DNA from: an uncultured Kordia sp.
GTDB taxonomy: Bacteria > Bacteroidota > Bacteroidia > Flavobacteriales > Flavobacteriaceae
DNA length: 64,000 nt
Assembly (NCBI RefSeq): GCF_947496985.1
Contig: NZ_CANMEZ010000012.1
Span: 1 to 64,000 of the forward strand
Direction: 5' to 3'
Below, one piece after another: positions 26,536 to 36,836 of the stretch; the first letter of the stretch is position 1; each line of letters begins with the position of its first letter. Made by a program: the position numbers and the translations under genes. A model generated the notes under the pieces. The model did no database searches. It had not been told where the DNA came from and worked only from the letters and a program-made list of their open reading frames with translations.

Positions 26536-29500
26536 CTATTGAATTTCTTTTGTGAAGAATAAACTTCCTATTTCCAATTCACCTGACGCATCTGCCAATC
26601 GGACAATGGATACTTCTTTTTGCTCATCTTTTGTTCCGTAATTTTTATAAAGTGTCACTTTTAAAATAGTCGGCCCTGATATTTTCTGAACATTATTTGA
26701 GTAGTGATTTACGTATACTTTATATTCTCCTTTGGAAGCTTTCTTCAATAGGAATTCTTCCGGACCATATCCTTGTGTCAAATCATCAGACATACGTCCA
26801 CCAATTACTGTTTCTTTATGACCATAGAATGCTTTTTCTCCATTTGGGTCAAATACCCACAAATCTATATCGGTATTATTATGATTCCAATCGATTGTAA
26901 TACGAACATCTACAGGCATTTTAGTAAATTTATTTTTCACTTCTGCAGGTATATTCAGTTTATTCCCATACATAGTGATCAATCGCGTAAGCTCTATAAA
27001 TACAATCTTCTCAATTCCTGTAAATCGACTTCCTTCATCTTTTCCTAGCAATTGCCCATCGTATAATTGGAATAATAAATCATAACTTTTCTGGTAGGCA
27101 CCAACCTGTTCATACGCCAATGCCAAATCGCGATACGATTGTGGTTCTTCAGGACGTAATTCTAATACTTTTTCATATGCAATCACAGCCATATCATAAC
27201 GTTTGAAATATTCTAACTTGTACGCCATTGCTTTTAACAATTCATAATTATTCAACTCTACTTCCATCAAATTTGTAATGACAGTTGTAGCGATTGCTGA
27301 TGCTTTTCTTTCGTTGAAAAAATCAGCAACATCTAAATAAAATGTTGGCATGTTTGCATACGATTCTCTTATTTTTAAATATTTATTGTAAGCGTCCTCA
27401 ATAGTAGTTTCTTTCTCTAATTCTATAATATACGGTTGATTTGCGTTCCAAGGTTTCATTTCTATAGTATTGGCAATTTTTTCTTCTAGAGCTTCTATTG
27501 CTGCTTTATTTTCTTCAAAACCATTTTTAGTAGTAATCACCATTACGCCATTTGCGCCCCTATTTCCATATAATGCTGTAGCTGATGAATTCTTTATTAC
27601 AGACATTTCCTTAATATCCTCTTGTTGTAATTTTTTAAATGTACTTGCATCAGAAGGGACTCCATTAATAACATATAATGGCTCTGCATTTCCGCTGATC
27701 GAAGCTCTTCCTCTAAGTACTACATTATCACTGTGCCTTGGTTGCCCTGAGTCTTCAGAGCCATTTGAAATTCGGAGTCCAGCTGCTTGTCCTTGTAATA
27801 TTTGCTCCCTTGAAGCAGTTGGAACTTGCTCTATAGATTCAGATTTTACAACAGAAACCGCAGAGGTGACACTTCTACTACGTTTTTCTGTTCCGTAAGC
27901 AACCACCACAACTTCTTCTAAAGTGCTACCAGGTTTTAATTCCATATGTAAAGTATTTTCAGTTGCATCAACAGTATGCGCTATCGTTAAATATCCAACA
28001 TAGCTAAACACAATAACTTCTCCTGTACGCATCCCAATACTGTATTTCCCGTCAAAATCAGTAGTAACTCCAACGGAAGTTCCTCTAATATTAATGGAAG
28101 CGCCAGGCAATGGCAAACCAGATTCATCTGTAACAGTTCCTGAAATAGTACGCAATGAATTGGCATTATTTTGTTGTGTATTATTTTCAGCACGAGTAGT
28201 TTCTGTATTTGTATTTTCTTGCACTACTACTTGTGTTCTTTCTTCAGTTTGTTTTTTAACTTCCTTTACAGTTTCTTTTACTACATACTCTTTATCATAC
28301 CATCTTAAAAGATCATTGTATTTCTTTGTCAACGCTCTTTTTTGATACGCAATTCGCTCTTTTTTAGCGGTTTCTCTATTTTTATCATTCGCCAAACGTT
28401 GTTTGTACTGCTCCATCAATTCTTTTGGCGGCTCTATTCGGTAACGCACATAATCTTGTAACCTGTCTAAAATTAACATTGATGTATAATCTGTGATTAA
28501 ATCATACTGTTTCCCTAATGAAATAATTTGTTGTTTATTTCGTTTTTTATTTCGATTTAAATCAATCAATTTTTGTTTTGCCCACAAACGTTTTACAACT
28601 TTAGTTCCTCGTCCTCTTAATATCTTTACAGAAACTTTCTCAGTAACTTTTCCACCATAACCAAATAACAATTCAACTGTAGTTGATTCTTTAAACTTTC
28701 CTGTAATGACAAAATCTTGATATACATTTGTACGCTGTTTAGGGTATATTTCTCGTACTGTTTCATCATGATTGGCGCCTAAAAACTGATAGATTTCTTC
28801 TTTTAACATTTTTGTTGCTTCTGATGCTGCCACACGTGTTAGGTTGATATAGCTTCCGCCAGATTGTGTTGCCACGTCAATTAAGTGTTGATGATTGGAA
28901 GAAACCAATGAATTTATTGTATATACAGGTACTTTTTTATGTAATAGAAATTCTCCTAAATTCCCCAAGCCATCTGAAAACAATAATACTTCGTCCGCCT
29001 TTATTTTTATATTTTTAAAGACATCTAGCTTTGTTCCTCCATCATATTGGACACTTTTTATACGATCAATTAATGTTGAAACACCTCCTTTTCTAATTCG
29101 GATTTCTTCTGTTTTCTGAATTGTATTATTAAACGTAATCAAAGTCACCTTTAGATTTTGTAAATAGTCAATATAATCTGTTAGTACCTTTAACTCATTA
29201 TCAAGGTTTCTATTTCGCAAAGAATACGACGCATCCCAAAGTATGGTTACTTTTTTTGGCTTCGATTTTAATCGGGAAGCTGGTGTTAATGCTTTGTAAT
29301 ATTGAAAATATCCATTGTATGTAGAAAGACTTTCTTGATTTTCCTTGTTTGGAATTTGCACTACAATTGGTTTTGTAGGCGCATGAGTTGTTTGCGTAAT
29401 TTTGGCAACATACGATGCATTGCTTTTCTTAAAAAAGAAATCTTTATACGGCGTTTTGCTTACTATAGGTTGCTGTGCATTGAATACTGAGATAGCTACT

Positions 29501-30012
29501 GAAAAGTTATCTAACGTTTCAGTAATACCCAAAGGCAACTCATATGTTTGCATTCCATTTAATGTACTAAGCTCTTGTTCAAATTTGATGACAATATGCT
29601 TGTGTTTCTTGGCAAATATTGGATATACACGTGCTTTGTAATTGTTACCTTCTGTTTTTTCTAACAAGCCAGGATCTATTTTTCTTCTAATTGTAGTTTC
29701 AAAAGCAACTCTTGCCAATTCTTTTTCTACAATTACCGCGTCTCGCAGCTTACCATTTACATCCATGGCAAACCCTGAAACTACTTGTCCTTCTCCCAAT
29801 GGAAATACTAATTGTCCTTCTAAAGTTCTATCCAATTCATTATAAAACTTCATGTCATAAGTTGTTACTGCGAGGTTTCCAACAATATCAACATGTACTT
29901 TTAAATCTGTTAGCTTTAGTTCTTTATCACCTGAAAGTGTAACTTTAGGTAGTTGCTGTGCCAACACCGTTAAGCTGATGAAGTAGAACAAGAAATGTAA
30001 CTTTGTTTTCAT
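26536..30012 (-). CDS. VIT-vWA protein fused to CarboxypepD_reg, TonB plug, TPR and DUF2135-like domains
   Basis: A 1158-residue exported protein with a signal peptide (MKTKLHFLFYFISLTVLA). Domains in order:
- VIT domain, about 20-160 (VTTYDMKFYNELDRTLEGQL).
- von Willebrand A domain, about 250-400, with an intact MIDAS (Asp260, Ser262, Ser264 in DASYS; Asp347 in FSDG).
- A basic, Gln-rich linker.
- CarboxypepD_reg-like beta-sandwich, about 621-705 (ISGTVTDESGLPLPGASI).
- A TonB-dependent receptor plug, about 700-830 (EEVVVVAYGTEKRS, AEPLYVINGVPSD, LYGNRGANGVMVITTKNG).
- TPR helices, about 900-985.
- A DUF2135-like domain, about 1035-1140 (IDLWVFDPNGEKAFYGH).
The plug comes without any beta-barrel, so it cannot be a transporter by itself. 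It may dock to a SusC/TonB partner. Confidence 0.88.
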   Translation of the reverse strand: MKTKLHFLFYFISLTVLAQQLPKVTLSGDKELKLTDLKVHVDIVGNLAVTTYDMKFYNELDRTLEGQLVFPLGEGQVVSGFAMDVNGKLRDAVIVEKELARVAFETTIRRKIDPGLLEKTEGNNYKARVYPIFAKKHKHIVIKFEQELSTLNGMQTYELPLGITETLDNFSVAISVFNAQQPIVSKTPYKDFFFKKSNASYVAKITQTTHAPTKPIVVQIPNKENQESLSTYNGYFQYYKALTPASRLKSKPKKVTILWDASYSLRNRNLDNELKVLTDYIDYLQNLKVTLITFNNTIQKTEEIRIRKGGVSTLIDRIKSVQYDGGTKLDVFKNIKIKADEVLLFSDGLGNLGEFLLHKKVPVYTINSLVSSNHQHLIDVATQSGGSYINLTRVAASEATKMLKEEIYQFLGANHDETVREIYPKQRTNVYQDFVITGKFKESTTVELLFGYGGKVTEKVSVKILRGRGTKVVKRLWAKQKLIDLNRNKKRNKQQIISLGKQYDLITDYTSMLILDRLQDYVRYRIEPPKELMEQYKQRLANDKNRETAKKERIAYQKRALTKKYNDLLRWYDKEYVVKETVKEVKKQTEERTQVVVQENTNTETTRAENNTQQNNANSLRTISGTVTDESGLPLPGASINIRGTSVGVTTDFDGKYSIGMRTGEVIVFSYVGYLTIAHTVDATENTLHMELKPGSTLEEVVVVAYGTEKRSRSVTSAVSVVKSESIEQVPTASREQILQGQAAGLRISNGSEDSGQPRHSDNVVLRGRASISGNAEPLYVINGVPSDASTFKKLQQEDIKEMSVIKNSSATALYGNRGANGVMVITTKNGFEENKAAIEALEEKIANTIEMKPWNANQPYIIELEKETTIEDAYNKYLKIRESYANMPTFYLDVADFFNERKASAIATTVITNLMEVELNNYELLKAMAYKLEYFKRYDMAVIAYEKVLELRPEEPQSYRDLALAYEQVGAYQKSYDLLFQLYDGQLLGKDEGSRFTGIEKIVFIELTRLITMYGNKLNIPAEVKNKFTKMPVDVRITIDWNHNNTDIDLWVFDPNGEKAFYGHKETVIGGRMSDDLTQGYGPEEFLLKKASKGEYKVYVNHYSNNVQKISGPTILKVTLYKNYGTKDEQKEVSIVRLADASGELEIGSLFFTKEIQ

Positions 30013-30151
30013 GAGTCCTTATTTTATAAGTTCGTCACAAAACTCCTGATTAATAAGACGCTAGAAAAGGGATAATGAGTAGGCAGGTTGTTTGAATGAG
30101 TTAATGGTGTTTTTCTTTACCAAAAAAGTGAAATGCTTTATTTAATTAATA

Positions 30152-30182
30152 AAGCCCTCATTTCTTAAAACAATGAAGGCTT
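30152..30182 (-). terminator. hairpin after the GH2 gene
   Basis: AAGCCCTCATT (30152-30162) pairs with AATGAAGGCTT (30172-30182) with one mismatch and a 9-base loop. It lies 19 bases past the stop of the minus-strand GH2 gene. Confidence 0.65.
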
Positions 30183-30200
30183 ATATTTAGTACCATTAAT

Positions 30201-33107
30201 TTACTTAGTCCAAGCAATAGAAATTTGTAGCCACTCCTGATTCCAACCTTTTAACCACAACTCTGGAGTTCCTTCTTTTCCATCGTATTGAAATTCTATC
30301 TGATTAGATTGCGTTTCTATACTTTTTAAAGAAAAATAATTATGCTCATAAAATACTGGCAATACACGTTCTCCTACTTTTCCTGATGCTACAGGTTTTC
30401 TAACTTGAAGTCTATTCCAGAAAGAAAGTTGGTCTGAATTGTTTTTAAAGCTTGTTTGCAACACATAATTACCGTTTGCGTCTTTGCTTCCTTTCGCAAT
30501 TGTCATTATTGATGGTGTTGCGTATTGCCCTATTTCTTGGTAATGCCCAGTTTTACTCAACCAATACATGTTTCTAGAAAGTACTTTGCCTTCTTGCTCC
30601 AGTTCCAACACTACAAAATAGATATCAGAAGTCAATTCTGATAGAATTTTAGTTAAATCTAAATCGCCAATTTTAGTGGTCGAAGATCCTAAACTCTTGA
30701 TTTCGGCTAGTATCTTTCCAGAACCAATAGCTCCTTTCAGTCCATAGGCATTCCAATTCAATTTTAGGTTCCCTAGTTCTTGTAGTGTATGGTTAACCAC
30801 GTTTACTTCATATGAGGTTTCTTTAGGATAATTGATAAAGTTCAATTGTACATGAATGGGTTCACAAGCATCTTTAACGCCCCAATATCCACCATTTTGT
30901 TCTAAAAACCAATCATAAAGTTTAGCCCTTACGCCTGTCCAACAACCTTGGGATTTCCAAATAATTAAACCTGTATACCAGTCCCACATGTTCGTTAAAT
31001 ATCCTTCCCACAATCCTTTATATTGCATGTAATTAGTTAACTGTGCCTGATCGCAAAAGGCATCTATATCTTTAGGGGCTCCATAAGTATACAATTGATC
31101 ATCAAAATCTTTAGTTTGACCACCTACATTAAAATCAACAAAATATTGACTGTATTTTAATTGTTGCCAACTTTCATTTACAACAGGCAAATCTATGTGA
31201 TAAGCGCTATATTGAGCAAACTTTTTGGGAGGTTTGGTTAAACTAGTTCCTCGTATCATACGCCGAATACTTTCAACAGGTGGAATTCCCAAAGACCCAA
31301 TTTCTGGGTTTAAAGGATTCGTCCAACCATTTGGCATTTCTTTAAAATAGTTATTCAACTTTAAAATTCCATAAGGTCCATCTGTTCCGACAAAATCTCC
31401 ATGAACCATTAATGAGTTTTTAACTAATAAACGAGTATCCAATGCTTGCGTTCCTTGACCGATATATCCTTCTAATTTAGTCATTAATGAAGCAGGTGGT
31501 TGCGATTCATTGGCTGCGCACCAAAATAACAAGCTAGCATGATTTCGTAACATCAAAATAGTATCTTGAGCACATTGAGCAAATAGCTTTTTATAGCTTT
31601 CGGGCAATAACTTATAAGGTCCTCTATAACCTGGATTCGGATTTACATATTTTGGAGTTGCTTGCTCACTAAAAATAAACTCACTAGAAAACCAAAATTC
31701 CTGCATTACCATAATTCCTAATTCATCGCACGCCTGGTAAAACTCAGGACGCTCTATAAGTCCGCCACCCCAAACACGTATCATATTCAGATTCATCTCT
31801 TTGTGCATACGAACTTCATTTCTGTATCGAGTAGCATCACCTCTAAACAAGGTATCCATGCCCATCCAATTTCCTCCTCTGATAAATACTGGTACTCCAT
31901 TCACTAAGAACTGACGTTTTTTAGGAGCATCCAAAGGTATCATCGTATGTGTAAATTCTCTCATCCCAACACGAAGCGTATGTTGATCAGATAGCGAATC
32001 TGTATTCACTTCATTTGTCATTGATGCGTACAAATTCAATGTATATAATTCTGGAGGATTCTTGGGGTTTTTAGGATCTGTTCCATTCGGCCACCACAAA
32101 CGTGCATTTCCAATTTCGAAAGGATCAAATTGTACTGAAATTGTTTTACCCGCGGCAACTGTTATGGATTGTTGATGTGTATTTCCTTCTAATTCATAGC
32201 TAACAAAACCTGTTTGTACTACAGCTGTTGAATTATGCACCTGGATTTGAATAGTAACATTAGCCGTAGTTCCTTTTATTTTTGTGGTAACTTTCGGGTT
32301 CTTTAGCTGTAATGCCTTCGTAGTAGACACAGAAACTTGATCCCACAAACCTGTACTTCTGTCGGGAATAGAAATGGTCCAATCCCAACCAACAGTATGA
32401 CGTATAGCTATATGCTCTCCAATATTGGGTTTACCAGGATCGCCACCATTTCCTCCATTTGGTGTACCTGGTGCGTCTGGTGGCACAATTCGAATTGCAA
32501 GTCGGTAAATCCCATCTTTGCTTGGATACTCGGTAATATCAAAAGAATTACGCAAAAACATTCCTTGCAATTGTTTTTCTTTATTTAATTGAACTCCATT
32601 TATAAAAACATTTGCTGTATAGTTGATTCCTCTTAGGTTTAACCAAAAACGTTGATTTTTAGCGAACGTGTCTAACGTAAACTCTGTATAATACCAATAG
32701 GTATAAAGATCTACACCTCCATCAATGGAAGCATCTGGTATAAATTTTTGATTGATATCGAAAAACGGATCAAAGAAATCGGTATCAATACTTGCAGCTC
32801 TTTCCTTGAACGGATGTACTGTACCATCTTTGTCTGTATATGATTTCTTTATATTCGCTTTCAACCAATTCCTATCTCGTAACAATGTATTTAAGATAGT
32901 TCCAGGAACAACAGCTGGAATGGTATTTTCTGTTCCAACTCCATGTATAGAATAGGCTATCCCTTGTTTTGTAATCGCTGGCAAATCTTGATCTCCCGAT
33001 GGAGTCTTAGAAATTTTGTCCTTCACCACTACCCAGTTATTATTGGTTGAATTCAAAAGATGTGGCTTTGTAATTTTAGGACATACTGACTCCATTAGTA
33101 TTGGCAT
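30201..33107 (-). CDS. glycoside hydrolase family 2, beta-mannosidase/exo-glucosaminidase-like
   Basis: A 968-residue GH2 enzyme. An N-terminal jelly-roll sugar-binding domain (about 60-270; FWLNLRGINYTANVFINGVQ) is followed by an Ig-like domain (270-390) and the TIM barrel (about 395-720). The barrel starts VNGVPVFIRGGNWMGMDTLF. Glu534 in CAANES is the expected acid/base and Glu602 in NPEIGS the expected nucleophile. The N-terminus (MPILMESVCPKITKPHLL) has no signal peptide, so the protein seems cytoplasmic unless a start lies elsewhere. Substrate (beta-mannoside, glucosaminide or other) cannot be decided. No transport or polysaccharide-utilisation genes flank it. Confidence 0.85.
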   Translation of the reverse strand: MPILMESVCPKITKPHLLNSTNNNWVVVKDKISKTPSGDQDLPAITKQGIAYSIHGVGTENTIPAVVPGTILNTLLRDRNWLKANIKKSYTDKDGTVHPFKERAASIDTDFFDPFFDINQKFIPDASIDGGVDLYTYWYYTEFTLDTFAKNQRFWLNLRGINYTANVFINGVQLNKEKQLQGMFLRNSFDITEYPSKDGIYRLAIRIVPPDAPGTPNGGNGGDPGKPNIGEHIAIRHTVGWDWTISIPDRSTGLWDQVSVSTTKALQLKNPKVTTKIKGTTANVTIQIQVHNSTAVVQTGFVSYELEGNTHQQSITVAAGKTISVQFDPFEIGNARLWWPNGTDPKNPKNPPELYTLNLYASMTNEVNTDSLSDQHTLRVGMREFTHTMIPLDAPKKRQFLVNGVPVFIRGGNWMGMDTLFRGDATRYRNEVRMHKEMNLNMIRVWGGGLIERPEFYQACDELGIMVMQEFWFSSEFIFSEQATPKYVNPNPGYRGPYKLLPESYKKLFAQCAQDTILMLRNHASLLFWCAANESQPPASLMTKLEGYIGQGTQALDTRLLVKNSLMVHGDFVGTDGPYGILKLNNYFKEMPNGWTNPLNPEIGSLGIPPVESIRRMIRGTSLTKPPKKFAQYSAYHIDLPVVNESWQQLKYSQYFVDFNVGGQTKDFDDQLYTYGAPKDIDAFCDQAQLTNYMQYKGLWEGYLTNMWDWYTGLIIWKSQGCWTGVRAKLYDWFLEQNGGYWGVKDACEPIHVQLNFINYPKETSYEVNVVNHTLQELGNLKLNWNAYGLKGAIGSGKILAEIKSLGSSTTKIGDLDLTKILSELTSDIYFVVLELEQEGKVLSRNMYWLSKTGHYQEIGQYATPSIMTIAKGSKDANGNYVLQTSFKNNSDQLSFWNRLQVRKPVASGKVGERVLPVFYEHNYFSLKSIETQSNQIEFQYDGKEGTPELWLKGWNQEWLQISIAWTK

Positions 33108-33277
33108 CTGCTAGTAGTTTATAAGGTGATTAATAAGTATGGTTTTGCCCTAATATAAGTTTAATAATTTCATTTGAGACAAAAATTAGAAAAGAAAGCG
33201 GTTGATAAATTATGATCATGAAATTATTGAAAAATCACTTTGAGACTAATGACATTGTATATAAAACTCATACATTC

Positions 33278-33801
<524 letters not shown>

Positions 33802-33938
33802 TTATTTATGGATCATATCTTTATGAAATATAAAAAAGCTACTGCACATTTTCATCGTGTAGATATTCGCTATCCCTAGCATATGTTAAAACATCTATTT
33901 TTTTAACATCATGAATAACTACATAATTTTAAACAGAA

Positions 33939-35927
33939 ATGACAGTACAAGAACATATTTTACAAGGAATACCAGATACATTACCAAATCTGAAACCATA
34001 CGATCCTGCTATCAATCACGCGCCAAAGCGTAAAGAAATATTATCTCCAGAAGAAAAAAAGCTAGCATTGCGAAACGCACTGCGCTATTTTGACAAAAAA
34101 CATCACGAAGTATTATTACCCGAATTCAAAAACGAATTAGAAACTTATGGAAGAATCTATATGTATCGTTTTCGTCCTGATTATAAAATGTATGCACGTC
34201 CGATAGATGAGTATCCAGGAAAGACGAATCAGGCAAAAGCGATTATGTTGATGATTCAAAACAATTTGGATTATGCAGTCGCACAACATCCACATGAGTT
34301 AATTACCTATGGTGGAAATGGCGGTGTGTTTCAAAACTGGGCACAATATTTATTGGTCATGAAATATTTGGCTGAAATGAACGAAGAACAAACTTTGGTC
34401 ATGTATTCAGGACATCCATTAGGTTTGTTTCCTTCGCACAAAGATGCCCCGAGAGTTGTAGTTACCAATGGAATGATGATTCCCAACTATTCGCAACCTG
34501 ATGATTGGGAAAAGTTTAATGCACTTGGTGTAACACAATACGGGCAAATGACTGCAGGAAGTTACATGTACATTGGTCCTCAAGGAATTGTCCACGGAAC
34601 AACGATTACGGTTTTAAATGGTGGTCGAAAAATTTCTAAAAATGGTGAAGGCTTAGCTGGAAAACTATTCTTAACTGCCGGATTAGGTGGAATGAGTGGT
34701 GCACAGCCAAAAGCTGGAAATATTGCAGGTTGTATTACCGTTTGTGCTGAAGTAAACCCGAAAGCTACCGAAACGCGTCATTCACAAGGTTGGGTTGATG
34801 AAGTAGTGTATGATTTAGACAAATTGGTCACAAGAGTAAATTCTGCAAAAGCAAACAAAGAAATCATTTCCATTGCTTATCAAGGAAACATTGTAGAGGT
34901 TTGGGAAAAGTTTGATGAAGCAAATGTATATGTTGATTTAGGAAGTGATCAAACATCCTTACACAATCCGTGGGCTGGCGGTTATTACCCAGTGGATTTG
35001 TCATACAAAGAATCTAATGAAATGATGGCTAATAACCCTGAACTGTTTAAAGAAAAAATACAAGAAACTTTACGCAGACATGCAGCTGCCGTTAATAAAC
35101 ATACTGAAAAAGGAACCTACTTTTTCGATTATGGAAATGCTTTCTTACTTGAAGCTTCACGTGCTGGTGCCGATATTATGGCGAAAAACGGTATTGACTT
35201 TAAGTATCCTAGTTATGTGCAAGACATTATGGGACCTATGTGTTTCGATTATGGTTTTGGACCTTTCCGTTGGGTTTGTGCTTCTGGAAAAGCTGAAGAT
35301 TTAGCAAAGACAGATCAAATTGCTTGTGAGGTTTTAGAAGAAATCATGAAAGTTTCTCCTCAAGAAATTCAACAGCAAATGGCGGATAATATTCGTTGGA
35401 TTAAAGGCGCGCAAGAAAATAAATTAGTCGTAGGATCGCAAGCACGTATTTTATATGCAGATGCTGAAGGGCGTATGAAAATTGCACAAGCATTTAACGA
35501 AGCTATTGAACGTGGAGCTATTGGACCTGTAATTTTAGGACGAGATCATCATGATGTCTCTGGTACTGACTCTCCATATAGAGAGACTTCTAATATTTAT
35601 GATGGCTCAAAATTCACAGCAGATATGGCTATTCACAACGTAATTGGTGATAGTTTTAGAGGTGCTACTTGGGTTTCCATTCACAATGGTGGAGGCGTTG
35701 GTTGGGGCGAAGTTATGAATGGTGGATTCGGCATGGTTCTTGATGGTACTAAGGAAGCGTCAAGACGTTTACATTCGATGTTATTTTGGGATGTAAATAA
35801 TGGAATAGCAAGAAGAAGTTGGGCACGAAATGAAGAGGCTATATTTGCTATAAAACGTGCTATGGAAGTAGAACCAAATTTAAAAGTAACACTTCCAAAT
35901 ATCGTTGATGATGCTTTGTTAGAGTAG
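33939..35927 (+). CDS. hutU: urocanate hydratase
   Basis: Urocanase converts urocanate to imidazolone propionate in histidine breakdown, using bound NAD. The 662-residue length matches the longer form that I associate with Bacteroidetes. The motifs fit: LITYGGNGGVFQNWAQYLL near the N-terminus, the NAD-binding LTAGLGGMSGAQPKAGNIAG, and YPSYVQDIMGPMCFDYGFGP with the family's conserved Cys region. GPVILGRDHHDVSGTDSPYR and GVGWGEVMNGGFGMVLDGT are near the C-terminus. The other hut genes (hutH, hutI, hutG) are not in the window. Confidence 0.96.
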   Translation: MTVQEHILQGIPDTLPNLKPYDPAINHAPKRKEILSPEEKKLALRNALRYFDKKHHEVLLPEFKNELETYGRIYMYRFRPDYKMYARPIDEYPGKTNQAKAIMLMIQNNLDYAVAQHPHELITYGGNGGVFQNWAQYLLVMKYLAEMNEEQTLVMYSGHPLGLFPSHKDAPRVVVTNGMMIPNYSQPDDWEKFNALGVTQYGQMTAGSYMYIGPQGIVHGTTITVLNGGRKISKNGEGLAGKLFLTAGLGGMSGAQPKAGNIAGCITVCAEVNPKATETRHSQGWVDEVVYDLDKLVTRVNSAKANKEIISIAYQGNIVEVWEKFDEANVYVDLGSDQTSLHNPWAGGYYPVDLSYKESNEMMANNPELFKEKIQETLRRHAAAVNKHTEKGTYFFDYGNAFLLEASRAGADIMAKNGIDFKYPSYVQDIMGPMCFDYGFGPFRWVCASGKAEDLAKTDQIACEVLEEIMKVSPQEIQQQMADNIRWIKGAQENKLVVGSQARILYADAEGRMKIAQAFNEAIERGAIGPVILGRDHHDVSGTDSPYRETSNIYDGSKFTADMAIHNVIGDSFRGATWVSIHNGGGVGWGEVMNGGFGMVLDGTKEASRRLHSMLFWDVNNGIARRSWARNEEAIFAIKRAMEVEPNLKVTLPNIVDDALLE

Positions 35928-35970
35928 TATATGAAAAAGAAAAATACATTAACCCAAAAAAAGCAGTGAT

Positions 35971-36516
35971 ATGAAAACAATTAAATTACTTTTCCCGGTA
36001 GTCGCGTTACTACTTGTTACCTCTTGTGTCTCGATCAGAGTTGCCTCTGATTACGATCAACAAACTGATTTTAATTCATACAAAACATTTGCGTTTTATA
36101 AAACTGGAATTGACCAAGCTGAGATTTCAGATTTAGATAAGAAAAGAATTCTTCGTTCTATTGAGAAAGAAATGTTAGCGAAAGGTTTTGTCAAATCGGA
36201 CAATCCAGACCTTTTGGTAAATATAATGACAAAAGCGAATAAGCGAATTAATATAAATAACAATGCCTGGGGCGGCTGGGGCTGGGGAATTAATCCTTGG
36301 TTTTGGGGCGGTGGTCCAATGATGAATACCGTGAGTACTCGTACCGAGGGTGTATTGTATATTGACTTGATAGATACCAAACAAAAAGAATTGGTTTGGC
36401 AAGGAAAAGGAACAGGAACATTGCTTCGTGACGATAGAGAAAAGAAGACAGAACGTATACAAAAGTTTGTTTCTGAAATTATGAAAGAATATCCCCCAAT
36501 GGCAGAAGCTAGATAA
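35971..36516 (+). CDS. DUF4136 lipoprotein
   Basis: A 181-residue lipoprotein (LLLVTSC, Cys19). The DUF4136 pattern is visible: VASDYDQQTDFNSYKTFAFY, then LDKKRILRSIEKEMLAKGF, the Trp/Gly-rich centre (WGGWGWGINPWFWGGGP), and VLYIDLIDTKQKELVWQGKG. It follows hutU by 43 bases and is probably cotranscribed with it up to the strong terminator. The function of the family is unknown. Confidence 0.9.
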   Translation: MKTIKLLFPVVALLLVTSCVSIRVASDYDQQTDFNSYKTFAFYKTGIDQAEISDLDKKRILRSIEKEMLAKGFVKSDNPDLLVNIMTKANKRININNNAWGGWGWGINPWFWGGGPMMNTVSTRTEGVLYIDLIDTKQKELVWQGKGTGTLLRDDREKKTERIQKFVSEIMKEYPPMAEAR

Positions 36517-36540
36517 CTAGATTCACATATGAAAATTGAA

Positions 36541-36570
36541 ACCTCGAAGTTAAAACTTCGAGGTTTTTTT
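36541..36570 (+). terminator. strong rho-independent terminator
   Basis: ACCTCGAAGTT (36541-36551) pairs perfectly with AACTTCGAGGT (36554-36564) over a two-base loop and runs into a T tract. It ends the hutU-DUF4136 transcript. From 36571 to 36750 I see no gene. Confidence 0.9.
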
Positions 36571-36750
36571 ATGCATATACCTCAATTCTACACCGCTGCA
36601 GAGATTTTGAGCAGCCGTGCAAAAAAAGTGCTACACCTTTACTCTGATTCTGAGCTGCTGTACTCAACACTTTTTCCTCCTTTACTCATGAAAACGAGTT
36701 TCTGAGCGCATAAAATCCTCTTTTTTTAACGCAAAATTTCCTTTTATTCG

Positions 36751-36782
36751 CTTTGATTTTGAGCAGAATTCGTTTAGTTTTA
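36751..36782 (+). promoter_or_regulatory. promoter-like repeat, copy 1 (TTTG-N19-TAGTTTTA)
   Basis: TTTG at 36752-36755 and TAGTTTTA at 36775-36782 are 19 bases apart, a near-perfect flavobacterial promoter. The whole 32-base stretch, spacer included (GATTTTGAGCAGAATTCG), recurs exactly at 38779-38810. It lies 54 bases before the esterase-like gene. Confidence 0.65.
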
Positions 36783-36836
36783 AAAACAAGATTTCCTATT
36801 ATATATACATTATAGAACTTGATAAAAATCTAACAC

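Noticed and set aside
27470-27898. 142-codon ORF antisense to the VIT-vWA gene
   Set aside because: It is a shadow of a gene with strong domain evidence and shows no independent features.
36571-36750. Possible inverted repeat with AGCAGC/GCTGCT and AAAAAGTG/CACTTTTT
   Set aside because: The pairs are not in a nested order, so no stable fold results; left as unexplained spacer.
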